64,000 bases of DNA from Nitrososphaerota archaeon (GTDB lineage: Archaea; Thermoproteota; Nitrososphaeria; Nitrososphaerales; Nitrosopumilaceae), in contig VHBH01000001.1 in NCBI GenBank assembly GCA_016872055.1, forward strand, positions 186,001 through 250,000, written 5' to 3'. Shown here one piece after another: positions 15,680 to 25,700 of this stretch. How positions within the stretch are numbered: the stretch's first letter is position 1; every line of letters starts with the position of its first letter. The notes beneath the pieces were generated by a model, which worked only from the letters and a program-made list of their open reading frames with translations, made no database searches and was not told the origin of the DNA. The position numbers and the translations under genes are program-made.

Positions 15680-16981
15680 CTAAGATGGTTTCCAGCCTTT
15701 AGGCATAGAGCCGCGGCTTGAGCTTGGCTTTGATTCGTCCTTTGGCTTGTCATATCCTGCTGGAAGTGAGCCACGTGTAGAACCTTGGTCATAGACACTA
15801 GTGTGTTGCTTATAGGATGAATCATCAGATATGAGTTCTGCTTCTCCTCTGTTGGTCTTGTATCCGCCAGATGCCTCGCTAGTATCAACTCCTCGTAGAT
15901 ATTTCGGGTCAATTCCAGTCTGGATGAGTTCAGAATCTTTCTTTGCTTTTTTGTTGCTCCACCAAAAGAATCCACCTGCGCCGGCTGCTGCCATGCCGGC
16001 CATTCCATATACGATGAATATTGGGAACGAGCCAGAAGATGTCTGCGCTCCAGTCGATGGGGTCGTAGGTGATACGCCCAGTACTTCGCCACCATTTAGT
16101 TGGTCAGGTGATGCATAGCCTGCGATGAAAATGTTTCCCGAGTCGCCAGACTCGATTGTTCTTATGTGATAAGTTTTATCGGAAGTAAATGTTGCCTCAA
16201 ATTCCTTTTCCTTGATTTGTCCCTCACGGAAACTGCTCTCACCCATTGTAAACGACGATACTACTACTTTGGCGCCAGAAAATCCGTACTTGCTAGTCTC
16301 TGCAACAATGCCAGTCGGGTCTGCCAAAAAATGCCAGTTGCCAATTCCTAGTCTGCCAATACCTGATGCATCAATCAGTGGAATGTTCATTACATTTCTT
16401 GCCTCGCCAGTCATCTGGGCTGCAACTTCGGGATAGTTTTTCTCGTAGAATGAAATTGGTTTGTTTATTTCAACGTCGCCGTATTCTTCTGTGGTAATTA
16501 CAATAGAGTCATTAACTTGTATTCCTCTCCACAAAATGTCAAAGAGTGCCGGAGAGCCTTCAGTGTACGGCTTGATCAGGTAGCCGTCAATTTTTGGAGT
16601 CAGAATAATTCTATAGTCAACTGATGTATTCTCACCTCTTCCAAAGAGCGATGCGTGATAGTCGATAGTGATATCAGATATGCGTGCTGAACTTTGTAAT
16701 TCCTGTAAATTCTCATTTAGTTTTTCAATCAGCATATTGACACCGGGGGCAGACTTGTCTACGGTAAAGTCGATTGACTTTGATTTTCCTCTCAGTGCCT
16801 CTGCTATTGCACCCCCTTCCTCGTATTCAATGTAGGCAGTTCGCTGGAACTTGAAGTGTGGGACTTCGGCAGTTTCTGGGGTTTTTGCATCCCAGTTCAA
16901 CTGAGCTGCAAATACCGGAGAGACAGAACCTGTAACCAAAATAGACAAAACTAAAAACGCTAATAGTGAACCCCTATTCAC
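15680..16981 (-). CDS. Exported, C-terminally anchored protein with a GSLPxG cytoplasmic tail
   Basis: GTG 16981 gives a 433-residue product with a classical signal peptide (residues 1-25, ending VFA). It continues with a beta-rich extracellular domain, a membrane helix near residues 322-345 (FIVYGMAGMAAAGAGGFFWW) and a tail of about 85 residues. The tail carries RGSLPAGY and the C-terminal RGSMPKGWKPS. The same motif ends two other proteins in this window (54669-55544 and 55731-56384). By topology the tail is cytoplasmic, so the motif may dock a cytoplasmic partner. A longer start at 17038 would place a polar leader before the signal peptide and is less likely. No domain family is recognised. 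Confidence 0.72.
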   Translation of the reverse strand: MNRGSLLAFLVLSILVTGSVSPVFAAQLNWDAKTPETAEVPHFKFQRTAYIEYEEGGAIAEALRGKSKSIDFTVDKSAPGVNMLIEKLNENLQELQSSARISDITIDYHASLFGRGENTSVDYRIILTPKIDGYLIKPYTEGSPALFDILWRGIQVNDSIVITTEEYGDVEINKPISFYEKNYPEVAAQMTGEARNVMNIPLIDASGIGRLGIGNWHFLADPTGIVAETSKYGFSGAKVVVSSFTMGESSFREGQIKEKEFEATFTSDKTYHIRTIESGDSGNIFIAGYASPDQLNGGEVLGVSPTTPSTGAQTSSGSFPIFIVYGMAGMAAAGAGGFFWWSNKKAKKDSELIQTGIDPKYLRGVDTSEASGGYKTNRGEAELISDDSSYKQHTSVYDQGSTRGSLPAGYDKPKDESKPSSSRGSMPKGWKPS

Positions 16982-17140
16982 GATGGTACGCTTGTCTGCG
17001 CAGTAATAAATCTTGTCTTGGATAATGAAAATCGACAAGAAATTTTACAAAACAAATTTTCTTTGAATTTTTTACAGTTTTTCTTTGAGTTTATTGTTTT
17101 GTGTTGTTTTGGTACATTATTGAAAAGGTAATATTGATCC

Positions 17141-18082
17141 GTGGCATCATACAAAAAGGGTTTTATGATAACAATTCTGGCTGGTGGCACAGGTTCTGTT
17201 AAGCTTGTCCGTGGTTTGATCTCGCAGACCCGCGACGTAAATGTGGTGTGCAATGTTGGAGACAATTACTGGTTGTATGGACTCTATGTATGTCCTGACA
17301 TTGACACAATAATTTATGGTCTGGCAGATATTTTGGATTATGAAAAAGGATGGGGAATTAGAAAAGACACCTTTGGATTTTTGCGACAAATGGAAATCTT
17401 TGGCGAAGAGACATGGTTTAGAATCGGCGACAGGGATGCAGCGACCCACCTAATTAGAACAAACATGTTAAAGAACGGCAAGAACCTAGGAGATATCACT
17501 AAGTGGATGTGTGAGAAATTCGCAGTAGAGGCAAAGATAATGCCTGTAACCGATAACACCATTGAAACCAGAATCACTACAGAAAAAGGAGAGATGCATC
17601 TGCAGGAGTTCTGGGTAAAGTACAAGGGCAAGGACAAAGTCCAAGGAATACAGTACATCGGTGCAGATAAGGCAAGGCCAAACCCAGAGGCAGTTAATGC
17701 AATTCATGATTCAGAACTGGTAGTTATCGCGCCGGGTAACCCCCTGACTAGCATAGGCCCCATGCTTCAGATAAAGGGAATTAGAAAAGAGCTCTCAAAG
17801 AACAGACGCAAGGTAATCGCAATAAGTCCAATTATTGGCAACAAGGCATTTTCTGGTCCGGCTGCAGAATACATGGAAGCAGCCGGAATTGAAGTCTCTC
17901 CATACGGCGTTGCACAAATGTATTCAGACGTTTGCGGAAGCATTGTAATTGATTCAAAGGATAAACTGCTGACGAAACGAATTCAGAATCTAGACATGAA
18001 GGTCTTTGACACTAGCATCAAGATGACTAATAAAATAGCAGAAGATGCATTGGCATCATTTGTTCTCAAGAACTCAAGATAG
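17141..18082 (+). CDS. cofD: 2-phospho-L-lactate transferase (coenzyme F420 biosynthesis)
   Basis: The 313-residue enzyme shows the CofD N-terminal signature MITILAGGTGSVKLVRGL, the NVGDNYWLYGLYVCPDIDT segment (about residues 46-64) that binds Fo and phosphate, and WFRIGDRDAATHL near residue 97. It moves the phospholactyl group from its guanylyl-activated donor to Fo in the cytoplasm. GTG 17141 and ATG 17165 are both possible starts. The cofC gene follows after one base, so the two consecutive F420 steps are encoded together. Confidence 0.93.
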   Translation: MASYKKGFMITILAGGTGSVKLVRGLISQTRDVNVVCNVGDNYWLYGLYVCPDIDTIIYGLADILDYEKGWGIRKDTFGFLRQMEIFGEETWFRIGDRDAATHLIRTNMLKNGKNLGDITKWMCEKFAVEAKIMPVTDNTIETRITTEKGEMHLQEFWVKYKGKDKVQGIQYIGADKARPNPEAVNAIHDSELVVIAPGNPLTSIGPMLQIKGIRKELSKNRRKVIAISPIIGNKAFSGPAAEYMEAAGIEVSPYGVAQMYSDVCGSIVIDSKDKLLTKRIQNLDMKVFDTSIKMTNKIAEDALASFVLKNSR

Positions 18083-18083
18083 A

Positions 18084-18710
18084 TTGCAAATAGCATCAAT
18101 CATCCCAGTAAAGACATTTTCAAAGGCAAAAAGCCGACTGGGATTATCGCAAGACAAAACAGAACAACTATGCAAAATAATGCTAGAAGAGGTATTGTCC
18201 GCAATTTCCCAGTCCCAGATAAACAAGACAGTCATTGTATCGCGCGACGAATCAGCCTTCGAGATAGCAAAAAAATACAACACAATCCAGATCTATGACG
18301 AATTGGAAAATGGGGTAAACGCCGCAGTGGCACTCGCAGAAAAATACCTGCTTGAGAATAATTTTGATGTATCGGTTGTCTTCCCGCAAGACATTCCTCT
18401 GATTAGAGCCCAAGACATCAATGAACTTCTAAGATACCAAAAAACACCACATCTGATTGTTGTGCCATCAAGAAAATTTGACGGCACAAACGCGCTTTTG
18501 CGTAGTCCGATTAACATAATGGAGACTCATTATGATGAGGACAGCTATAAAATTCACCTAACCACTGCCAAGTCCCGCAATATTCCAACCACGTTTGCTC
18601 TAATTAGCAGAATAATGTGGGATGTGGATGACCAGTCCGACATAGAGTTTATCATGAGTAATATTGAAAAACCAGTTCTCGCAAACAAGCTCAAAAATGT
18701 ACTAGGATAA
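18084..18710 (+). CDS. cofC: 2-phospho-L-lactate guanylyltransferase (coenzyme F420 biosynthesis)
   Basis: From TTG 18084, one base after the cofD stop, the frame reads LQIASIIPVKTFSKAKSRL, the nucleotide-binding opening of CofC. It continues with the PQDIPLI acidic metal site near residue 108 and a GTNALLRSP segment near residue 137, for 208 residues in all. It activates phospholactate with GTP to make the substrate of CofD. An upstream in-frame ATG at 18045 would overlap cofD by 38 bases and adds a non-conserved leader. Tight spacing indicates translational coupling. Confidence 0.9.
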   Translation: MQIASIIPVKTFSKAKSRLGLSQDKTEQLCKIMLEEVLSAISQSQINKTVIVSRDESAFEIAKKYNTIQIYDELENGVNAAVALAEKYLLENNFDVSVVFPQDIPLIRAQDINELLRYQKTPHLIVVPSRKFDGTNALLRSPINIMETHYDEDSYKIHLTTAKSRNIPTTFALISRIMWDVDDQSDIEFIMSNIEKPVLANKLKNVLG

Positions 18711-18713
18711 ACC

Positions 18714-19448
18714 ATGATACAACTAATTGGAATATTTTTGACAGTGATGCTTCAGGCAAGCACGGTACTAGTGCCAGGAGGAACAGTCACATTCTTTTTG
18801 CATGACGATGATCTCAACAAGTCTCACCGAGGAATTGATGAAGTCTCTACATTAGGATTGTTGGAATTCAAGCTTGCAGGAACTAGTATTTCCGGACCAT
18901 CTAAAATTGTAGAAACAGGTGTTAATTCAGGGGTCTTTCTAGGCAAGGTCTCAATTCCCACCACAATCAATGGCCGCGACATAACGCAGGGCGACGTTCT
19001 AGTGATAACATACAATGACGAATCTGATGCATCAGGCAACTCCCAGACAATATCAAAGTCAATCAAAGCAAAAAAATCAACGGCGTCACTAGAGACATCG
19101 CAAAAAAATATCCGAATAGGTCAAACATTTCAAGTCAGAATCTATGATCCAGACTTTAATCTGGATTCAAGGGCTGCTGACAACATTTCACTCAGCCTAA
19201 TAGAGTTCAGGGGTGAAAATGGAATCCGAACTACTTTGAGAAATTCGGCATTTGAGGCAAAGACATCAGCATTAAGAGAGACGGGTGATAACACAAACCA
19301 GTTCATAGTAACATTAAAGATGCCAAAGGAAATTGACGGCAAAATAGTAAAGATTGGCTCTACTGCCCAGCTCAAATTCACGGACAATACGTCTCCTTCT
19401 GGTACAACTGAAAAGCTAAAGATCAACATCAGGATTGGTTTGAAATAA
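18714..19448 (+). CDS. Secreted beta-sandwich protein, S-layer-like repeats
   Basis: The 244-residue product has a short N-terminal hydrophobic signal (residues 1-17). Two related domains of about 110 residues follow, each with a bulge of Asp residues (FFLHDDDLNKS; RIYDPDFNLDS), a long beta stretch and an ETG-N-x-G/Q-x-F strand (VETGVNSGVFLGKV; RETGDNTNQFIVTL). This repeat pattern occurs in thaumarchaeal surface-layer-type proteins. The Asp-rich turns could bind calcium. It starts three bases after cofC and may be co-transcribed with it, although the functions look unrelated. Confidence 0.7.
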   Translation: MIQLIGIFLTVMLQASTVLVPGGTVTFFLHDDDLNKSHRGIDEVSTLGLLEFKLAGTSISGPSKIVETGVNSGVFLGKVSIPTTINGRDITQGDVLVITYNDESDASGNSQTISKSIKAKKSTASLETSQKNIRIGQTFQVRIYDPDFNLDSRAADNISLSLIEFRGENGIRTTLRNSAFEAKTSALRETGDNTNQFIVTLKMPKEIDGKIVKIGSTAQLKFTDNTSPSGTTEKLKINIRIGLK

Positions 19449-19451
19449 AAT

Positions 19452-19732
19452 TGCGTGCTGGCCATAACCCTCCTTCTGTTTGTAAACGACATTTCGCTTT
19501 GCAGCCTACCTGAACCATAGGTGCAGAACCCGGCTCTGTTTGGCTTTTCTCTGTGTGGGGCAGATTTTTCATTCCATCTGCTGGAAATCTCAGGGATTCC
19601 CATCATAGTGCTCCAGTTCGGATTTTTTTCTGTTCTGTTGCCTACCATCTCTGGCTTTGCGTCACCGCAACACACATCTGCATTGAGGGAGGAGTTTCCT
19701 CTGCTTTCGCAGTAATCGTCCACCAGCTCGCA
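19452..19732 (-). ncRNA. rnpB: RNase P RNA
   Basis: The complement of this otherwise empty stretch folds like an archaeal RNase P RNA. Its ends pair as P1: TGCGAGCTGG at the 5' end with CCAGCACGCA at the 3' end, nine of ten positions matched. The conserved AGAGGAAACTCCTCCC core follows about 28 bases in. Near the 3' end lies AACAGAAGGAGGGTTATGG, whose GGAGGG pairs with CCTCCC to form P2/P4-like helices. An inner ACAGAA also occurs. At about 281 bases it is compact but normal for archaea. It cleaves 5' leaders from tRNA precursors. It sits 29 bases downstream of the permease gene on the same strand, and an AT-rich GTAAATATC box precedes it. Confidence 0.88.
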
Positions 19733-19761
19733 TTGTGTTGTGGTATAATCAGATATTTACA

Positions 19762-22110
19762 CTATTTGAACTTGGAATCAAAGTATTCCTCATCATACTT
19801 ATGGGTGCGCTTTTCCTTAATGACGTAGCCAAGGTGTGCAAAGTCGACATAGATTTTGTAAAGATGTCTGTTTTCCCTCATCCTAGACGAGATTATTCTC
19901 CAAAATCTTCGGGTATTGAATTCTGAGAACTGGTGGTCGCGAATTACAAGGAGTGATTTTTTTGTCTTGTCTACTACCTCCAGTGTTTTTGGGGAAAATG
20001 CCGAGTCTGCCTGGTTGCCTGCACCCAAAATTATTGTCTCGTCCTGTATTTTAGAAAAGCTCTCAAGCAGTACTGGTGCAACATTTTTTGTTTTTGGGTA
20101 GACCTTTTCAAATTGGATCTTTTTGATGTCAAGATCAAACATAATCTCATTAATTCTGTTCATGATTTCAATTTCGGTTTCTGGCTTTTCCACAACACCG
20201 CGAACTATACGAATTCTAGACGAATGTACCCGGGAAATTGCATGTGCCACTCGCAGCCCGAGATCAGAGTGTCTCCCTTTATCATATGACACCACAAGAT
20301 TTGCCAGATCCTGCTCAAAATTAGTACCAAGCCGAACACCAATAAAGTCACAGGTCGAAAGGGAAAGGAGTTTTCTGTTATTTCTCAAAAACGCGAAGTC
20401 AATTATGACCAGATTGATTCCCTGCTCTTCCACAGTAGAGAGTATTGCGTCGGTTTCATCGTGAGAGATGCGAACCAAATATCGGTGCCGAATGGATTGC
20501 GGAATTTGCTGCTTGAGTTCATTGAATTCTTCTATTTCTGATTCGGCAACCTTGTTTGTGGCATCAAGTGGTAGGTGCACTGGAATCTTTACTACACTCA
20601 AAAATGAAATTTCGCCTTGTTTTTCTTGGATGATGGAATTTGCTATTTTGTAATAATTGTTAACATATTTTGGGTGATAGACGATTAGAGTTCGATATTC
20701 CTTTCGCTCTTTGGGTCCCTGGTTGTACACAAGCGGGGCATAGTGCTGTATTTCTTTTTTTGAGGTGTAAGATTTGTAGATAACAAATCCAGATACAATC
20801 CAAATTATTGCAATTACCCATGATTCAGGCTCTGTAAATAGTAAATATACAGACAGCCCAATTGCGGACAAGATTCCAAGCGTTGGAATAATTGGGAAAA
20901 ATGGCGTTTTGAAAGAATAGTCCAGCTTTTTTCCATATAGTCGACGTATTGTGATTGCCGCATAGTTGACTTGGGCAAACAAGAACAAGAACATGACACT
21001 TGCAGCAATTGCAAGGCCTGTCAGGTCTAACGACAATGCCATCACAAGCATTATGATCCCAGACGCAATAGTGGAAATCGCAGGAGTTTTGTACTTTGGA
21101 TGAATCTTGCCAAAAAAGTGTGGGAGATTGTAATGAGTTCCCATGGCATATGAGACCCTGCTAGACGAGTACGTAGTTGCATTTAGCGCAGCAAGCGTAG
21201 AGACAAACCCTCCTGCTAGCACAAGCATTGCTCCAAATGGCATAAAGTTCTTTGCAGCCTCCAGTATTCCTAGCTCACCAAAGCTTCCAATGAACTCCCA
21301 AGATGGTTGGCCTACCTTGTCCGATGATAGTCCGCCAATGAATGAAAACGTAAAGAGAATGTAAATTGCAATTACGACAAACAGTGAAATGAAGATTGCC
21401 CTTGGGAGATTCTTCTTTGGGTTTTTGAGTTCGTTTCCCGTTTGTGCTATGACCTCATATCCCTCAAACGCAATGAAGGTCAGACCCATTGCTATTACAA
21501 GACCGGATATTCCATGCGGGAAAAAGTCTGAAAAGTTCGACGGCCATGTAGGATTTACAAAAGCCATTGCAAATAATGCTGCGACAATCAATACGCCAAT
21601 TATCGTTATTTGCGTTATCGTGATTACATTTCCAACTTTGCTGGTTGGAGCAGTTCCACGAACATTGATGAATGTGAAGATCACCACTGCCATTGCCGCA
21701 AATCCTTTTTCTACCAAGTCGGATGATTCCAAAATCCCCGCCATGTCCAAAAGGTGGGCAAAAAAAGATGCAAATGCCACCGCGTAAAGACTGCCGGCTA
21801 TGGTATGTGCAAACCAAGACATCCACCCACTCAAAAACGCATTAGGCCTGGGCATTCCTTCCCGAACCCAGCGATATCCACCCCCGGCGTCTGGAAGTGC
21901 AGAACTCAGTTCTGCATATGTGAAAGCAGTAAGGATTGTGATTATTCCGTTAAGTAAAAAGGCGAGCATTAGTGCTGGTCCTGCCTCGCCCATTCCTGGA
22001 CCGACAAGGACAAAGATGGCGCCACCTATCATCGCGGCAACGCCCACCATAATCACATCTAACAGGCCTAGATTACGCGTAAATCCCGCATTTTGTACTT
22101 CATTTCCCAT
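19762..22110 (-). CDS. Amino acid permease (APC family) with C-terminal USP-like domains
   Basis: The 782-residue product has twelve membrane helices in residues 1-430. The APC signatures are the unwound helix 1 GVAAMIGGAIFVLVGPG (about residues 18-34) and FAYAELSSALP-like FTYAELSSALPDAGGGYRW in helix 2. The last 320 residues are soluble and resemble two universal-stress-protein folds (RTLIVYHPKYVNNYYK...; LVVSYDKGRHSDLGLRVAHA...), with a GAGNQADSAFSPKT ATP-site-like end. This transporter-sensor fusion occurs in archaeal cationic amino acid permeases. The substrate is unknown. The USP part probably gates transport by nucleotide binding. Confidence 0.87.
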   Translation of the reverse strand: MGNEVQNAGFTRNLGLLDVIMVGVAAMIGGAIFVLVGPGMGEAGPALMLAFLLNGIITILTAFTYAELSSALPDAGGGYRWVREGMPRPNAFLSGWMSWFAHTIAGSLYAVAFASFFAHLLDMAGILESSDLVEKGFAAMAVVIFTFINVRGTAPTSKVGNVITITQITIIGVLIVAALFAMAFVNPTWPSNFSDFFPHGISGLVIAMGLTFIAFEGYEVIAQTGNELKNPKKNLPRAIFISLFVVIAIYILFTFSFIGGLSSDKVGQPSWEFIGSFGELGILEAAKNFMPFGAMLVLAGGFVSTLAALNATTYSSSRVSYAMGTHYNLPHFFGKIHPKYKTPAISTIASGIIMLVMALSLDLTGLAIAASVMFLFLFAQVNYAAITIRRLYGKKLDYSFKTPFFPIIPTLGILSAIGLSVYLLFTEPESWVIAIIWIVSGFVIYKSYTSKKEIQHYAPLVYNQGPKERKEYRTLIVYHPKYVNNYYKIANSIIQEKQGEISFLSVVKIPVHLPLDATNKVAESEIEEFNELKQQIPQSIRHRYLVRISHDETDAILSTVEEQGINLVIIDFAFLRNNRKLLSLSTCDFIGVRLGTNFEQDLANLVVSYDKGRHSDLGLRVAHAISRVHSSRIRIVRGVVEKPETEIEIMNRINEIMFDLDIKKIQFEKVYPKTKNVAPVLLESFSKIQDETIILGAGNQADSAFSPKTLEVVDKTKKSLLVIRDHQFSEFNTRRFWRIISSRMRENRHLYKIYVDFAHLGYVIKEKRTHKYDEEYFDSKFK

Positions 22111-22170
22111 GTCTAACCGACCCCAAAGAGTGTTTGAATAAATCTTTACCCTGAATAGCTTATTTGCTAC

Positions 22171-22674
22171 TCAGTCAATATTTTGTACAATTCCGTATTC
22201 TGCAAGCAGGGGCGGGATCTGCTCTTCTAGTTCTAGCTTGGAATAGTCTACTAGCAGCTCGGAATTTAGCTCATAAAATGTGTGGCCCCAGTTGAACTTT
22301 GATAGTAACTCCATTGCAAGGGCATCATATCGCAAAATGAATGCGGCACCTGCAATTGCCTCAACTGTTGTAAGCTTGCCAAGCTTGGCATAGTTTACGG
22401 GATTGCCTGCCAAAAGCGGTGGCAATTTTCTTGGAATTCCTCCAAATCTTTTTTTAAATGTTGTATCTGCCAAGTTCCATGAACAGTCAATTCCTGTAAT
22501 GGAGTCGGCAATGTTTGCGTCATGGTACAATAGGGTTTGTTTTGCAAAAGGATCCAGTATGATTGTGTTTTGCGCCATCCTTGTGACAGATTTTGCCAGA
22601 TTGAACTTTACCAGCTTAGCAGCAGTGCATTTTTTTGGATCATCTTGGTGAAACATCAGTACCTGGACGTTCAT
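22171..22674 (-). CDS. tsr3: Tsr3-family rRNA aminocarboxypropyltransferase
   Basis: The 167-residue protein matches the Tsr3 family: MFHQDDPKKCTAAKLVKF near the start, GIDCSWN near residue 60, and the LPPLLAGNPVNYAKLGKL-TTVEAIAGAAFIL block near residues 83-115. The family transfers the aminocarboxypropyl group of S-adenosylmethionine to a modified uridine in the decoding region of small-subunit rRNA. It is slightly short but complete. It lies between the permease and the large surface-protein gene on the same strand. Confidence 0.9.
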   Translation of the reverse strand: MNVQVLMFHQDDPKKCTAAKLVKFNLAKSVTRMAQNTIILDPFAKQTLLYHDANIADSITGIDCSWNLADTTFKKRFGGIPRKLPPLLAGNPVNYAKLGKLTTVEAIAGAAFILRYDALAMELLSKFNWGHTFYELNSELLVDYSKLELEEQIPPLLAEYGIVQNID

Positions 22675-22705
22675 AATGCCGAATACAAAACAGGGAAATA
22701 TCTTC

Positions 22706-25700
22706 CTACTGGACTTGTTTGTAGACTATCTCATAGTATAGTTTGGCAGACGGAACATGATTTTCGACTTGGATTATCCATGCAGAATCTGGAATGATGC
22801 CATTGTCTTGCTCTGGAGAAATGCTGAATTTCTCTAGGATTGGATTAGGACCTGAATATGTAACCTTGTAAGGCAGCCCTGCAATTGTCACAATTTGGTA
22901 TACTGCATCTTTCGTCTTGGTGGGTTCTGAGATTAGGCATTCTTCTGCCTGTCCTATGATGCATGTTCCATCGTCAGCCAGAATTGTGAGGTTGGTAGTC
23001 TTTTCAGCCCCCCTTGACACAGCCATGGAGCCCTGTAGTGTATTTGGTGCAAGCACTAGATCATCTTTTATCTGCTCTACTAGGGCAACTTCCACTATTG
23101 GGTCAGTGATTCTGTTGAATTTTTCAGATATCTTCACGTTACTGGTTACCTTTTTGGCCAACTTTTCTACCACCTCAAAGGTAGTCTTGAAGGTGCCAAA
23201 ATCCGTATCTGCGATCACTTCGTATGTTCCAAGTGCCGAGTTTGCCGGAATTTTATAATCATACGAGTAAAATCCGTTTTTATAACTTCGGGAAATATCG
23301 ACTTTTTTATTGCCTAGACCACAGTAGAACGATCCACAGTCGATTTTGTCATCTTTTTTGTGTTCCACTAACAAGTCAAGTTTGTCCAAGTACAGAATCC
23401 TGTTAGTGGTACCGGTAATGTATGCAGTATCTCCCGGAAGATATGCGTCCTTATCTGTGGTAATTGTTAGCGTGGTTTTACCCGTGACTCCAAGAGGAAC
23501 GTTGTTTTTGACTTCAAATGTGGCGTCTGCTAGTAGCTTTTGGTATGTTGCAACAATCTTGTATTTTCCATCCTTGAATATATTCAGTGGAAGATCGTAC
23601 GTTGTCTTGAATGCGCCTCCATTGTCCAAATCTAAACTAGAGTTAAAGATGATCTTGTTAGACATTGATCGTACCTCAACGTTTACTCTCTCAGGTACCC
23701 CACCATATATGGTGCGAGTATCATCTTGTCTTTTAATCACAGTACCAGTCACTTCTAGCTTTTCGCCGGGACGATAGACTGCCTTGTTTGACTTCACTTC
23801 AATTGGTTTTACCTCCAATGTGTCCTGTGAGGGATTCCCAGATAGTTTGAAGAACAAGTCTATACTCTGCGAGGTTGCAATTACAGAGATTTTGTATGTT
23901 CCAAATACGGTTGGACGTGCCTGCCTTTGGTCCCTAATGTCTGCCAGATCAAAGTCCTTTGTTGGCGTAGTCCAGCTCCAAGTGAATTTGCTATTGTATA
24001 TTTGTGCTCCACTGCCCACTGTTTTGCCATCAGGCTTTGTTATGACAATTTTGACTTTGTTTTGTCCACTGACTAGTGTTCCCTCCAGATTTACTGTTTC
24101 GCCTAGGCCGTAGACTTCCTTGTCTAATGTGGCTAGAATTTCCCTGTTTTTGACATCAATGTCTTTGTCCACCACAAATGTGGTCTCAAAGATTCTAGTG
24201 TCATACATTCCTCGAATTGTATACACACCAGGGGTAAACGATGACTGATTTATCTTAAAGTCAAGCTTGAAATTTCCTACAGCATCAGGAATTGCAGTAA
24301 ACGAGTAAGTAGCTGCCTTAGTCACTACCTTGTCTTTGACTAGCTGTTTGGTGCCAGGAAGTGACACCTTGATTTGCTGGCCCTTGTCATTCATGACAGA
24401 TATCGATATTGGTGCTGCCTCAAAGCTACTACGCGGTCTAAGCTCGACGTGTCCGTTGACTAGTACAGTTTCTCCTGGGACATATCGCTCCTTGTCGGAT
24501 TTTACAAAGTATTTTGGGGTCGCCAAATATTCTTCTGGATTTTCTACTATTTTGAAATCAGTTGTCGCCTTGCCAAATTCTTTAGATACTGTTACTGTGA
24601 AATCACCAAGATTGATTTCTCCTGCTGGGATTTTGAGCTCGTACCTAAATGTGCTGTCACCCGCAAGCTTTACTTGGTCTTTGATTTTGAAGATATTATT
24701 TACGGTATTGCCAATGGAGCCAGTGCCTGTCTGAATCACTTCCAGGTCCAGTGCAACTACATGTTTGTTGCTCCTACCGGAAATTACAATTGGCTCGCCT
24801 GGTGCATATGCATCCTTGTCAGTTACCAGAATTATTTGCTCGGGATTTTTTTCGTCTTTTGCAAGCTCAAATGATGTTTCAGTGTGTTGCTTGCCATAGT
24901 CGGCCACAATATCTAGAGTGCCATAGACTGGCTTGGTTGGACTCATGTAGAAATTACCAGTGAATTCGCCGAACTTATCTGGGAATAGATTACCAGAAAA
25001 TATCTGGATTCCATTTGGATCATATACCGTATACTTGAGGCCCGCCCCTGGAATGATATTATTAGTAGAGGCAGAAATCTTGACTGTTTGTCCTGGAATG
25101 TATGTAGACTTATCAGTGGAAATTGAAAGGTCCGATATTTCTTGTTCTAGGTCTGCTATGACTTTTTCTCCTACTGAGAATATTGTCGAGTCAGTCACAT
25201 CCCCGTACTTTACATCAACGCGATATGTTCCTGCAACTGCACCGAGGACTCGGTCTAGTTTTATCTGGGTTTTGTATTCCAAATTCAGGTCAGGATAAAT
25301 TGTAATTGTTTTTGTGAATTTGCCTGGACCGTCAATGTCTATTCGTAGTTGTTGTTGTGAGAAGAATGGTTTTTCCTGTGATACTCGCTTTGATACGTTT
25401 CCAGAGATAATTGCGACCTCCTCAAAAATGTAATTTTTCTTGTCCGACTTAACAAATACAGTTAGTTCTGTTGATTTTGTTCCAGCGCCAGGAATCTTGC
25501 CGTTAGAAGAGCCTGGAGACGACGACTTGAAAATCCAGACGTTTGCTTCAGATACTACGCCGTCGTATTTTCTTTGCCAAGACTGGAAATCATTTTTCTG
25601 ATCAGTGATTACCTGGGTTTCATCAATGATTTCGCCATCCTTGTTCTTTAGCTGGACTTTTTCTGAGACATCAGTAAACCACATGCTTTGGTGAGAATAG

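Noticed and set aside
19521-19828. Plus-strand frames and a complement frame over the RNase P RNA
   Set aside because: They lie across the structured RNA and have random composition.
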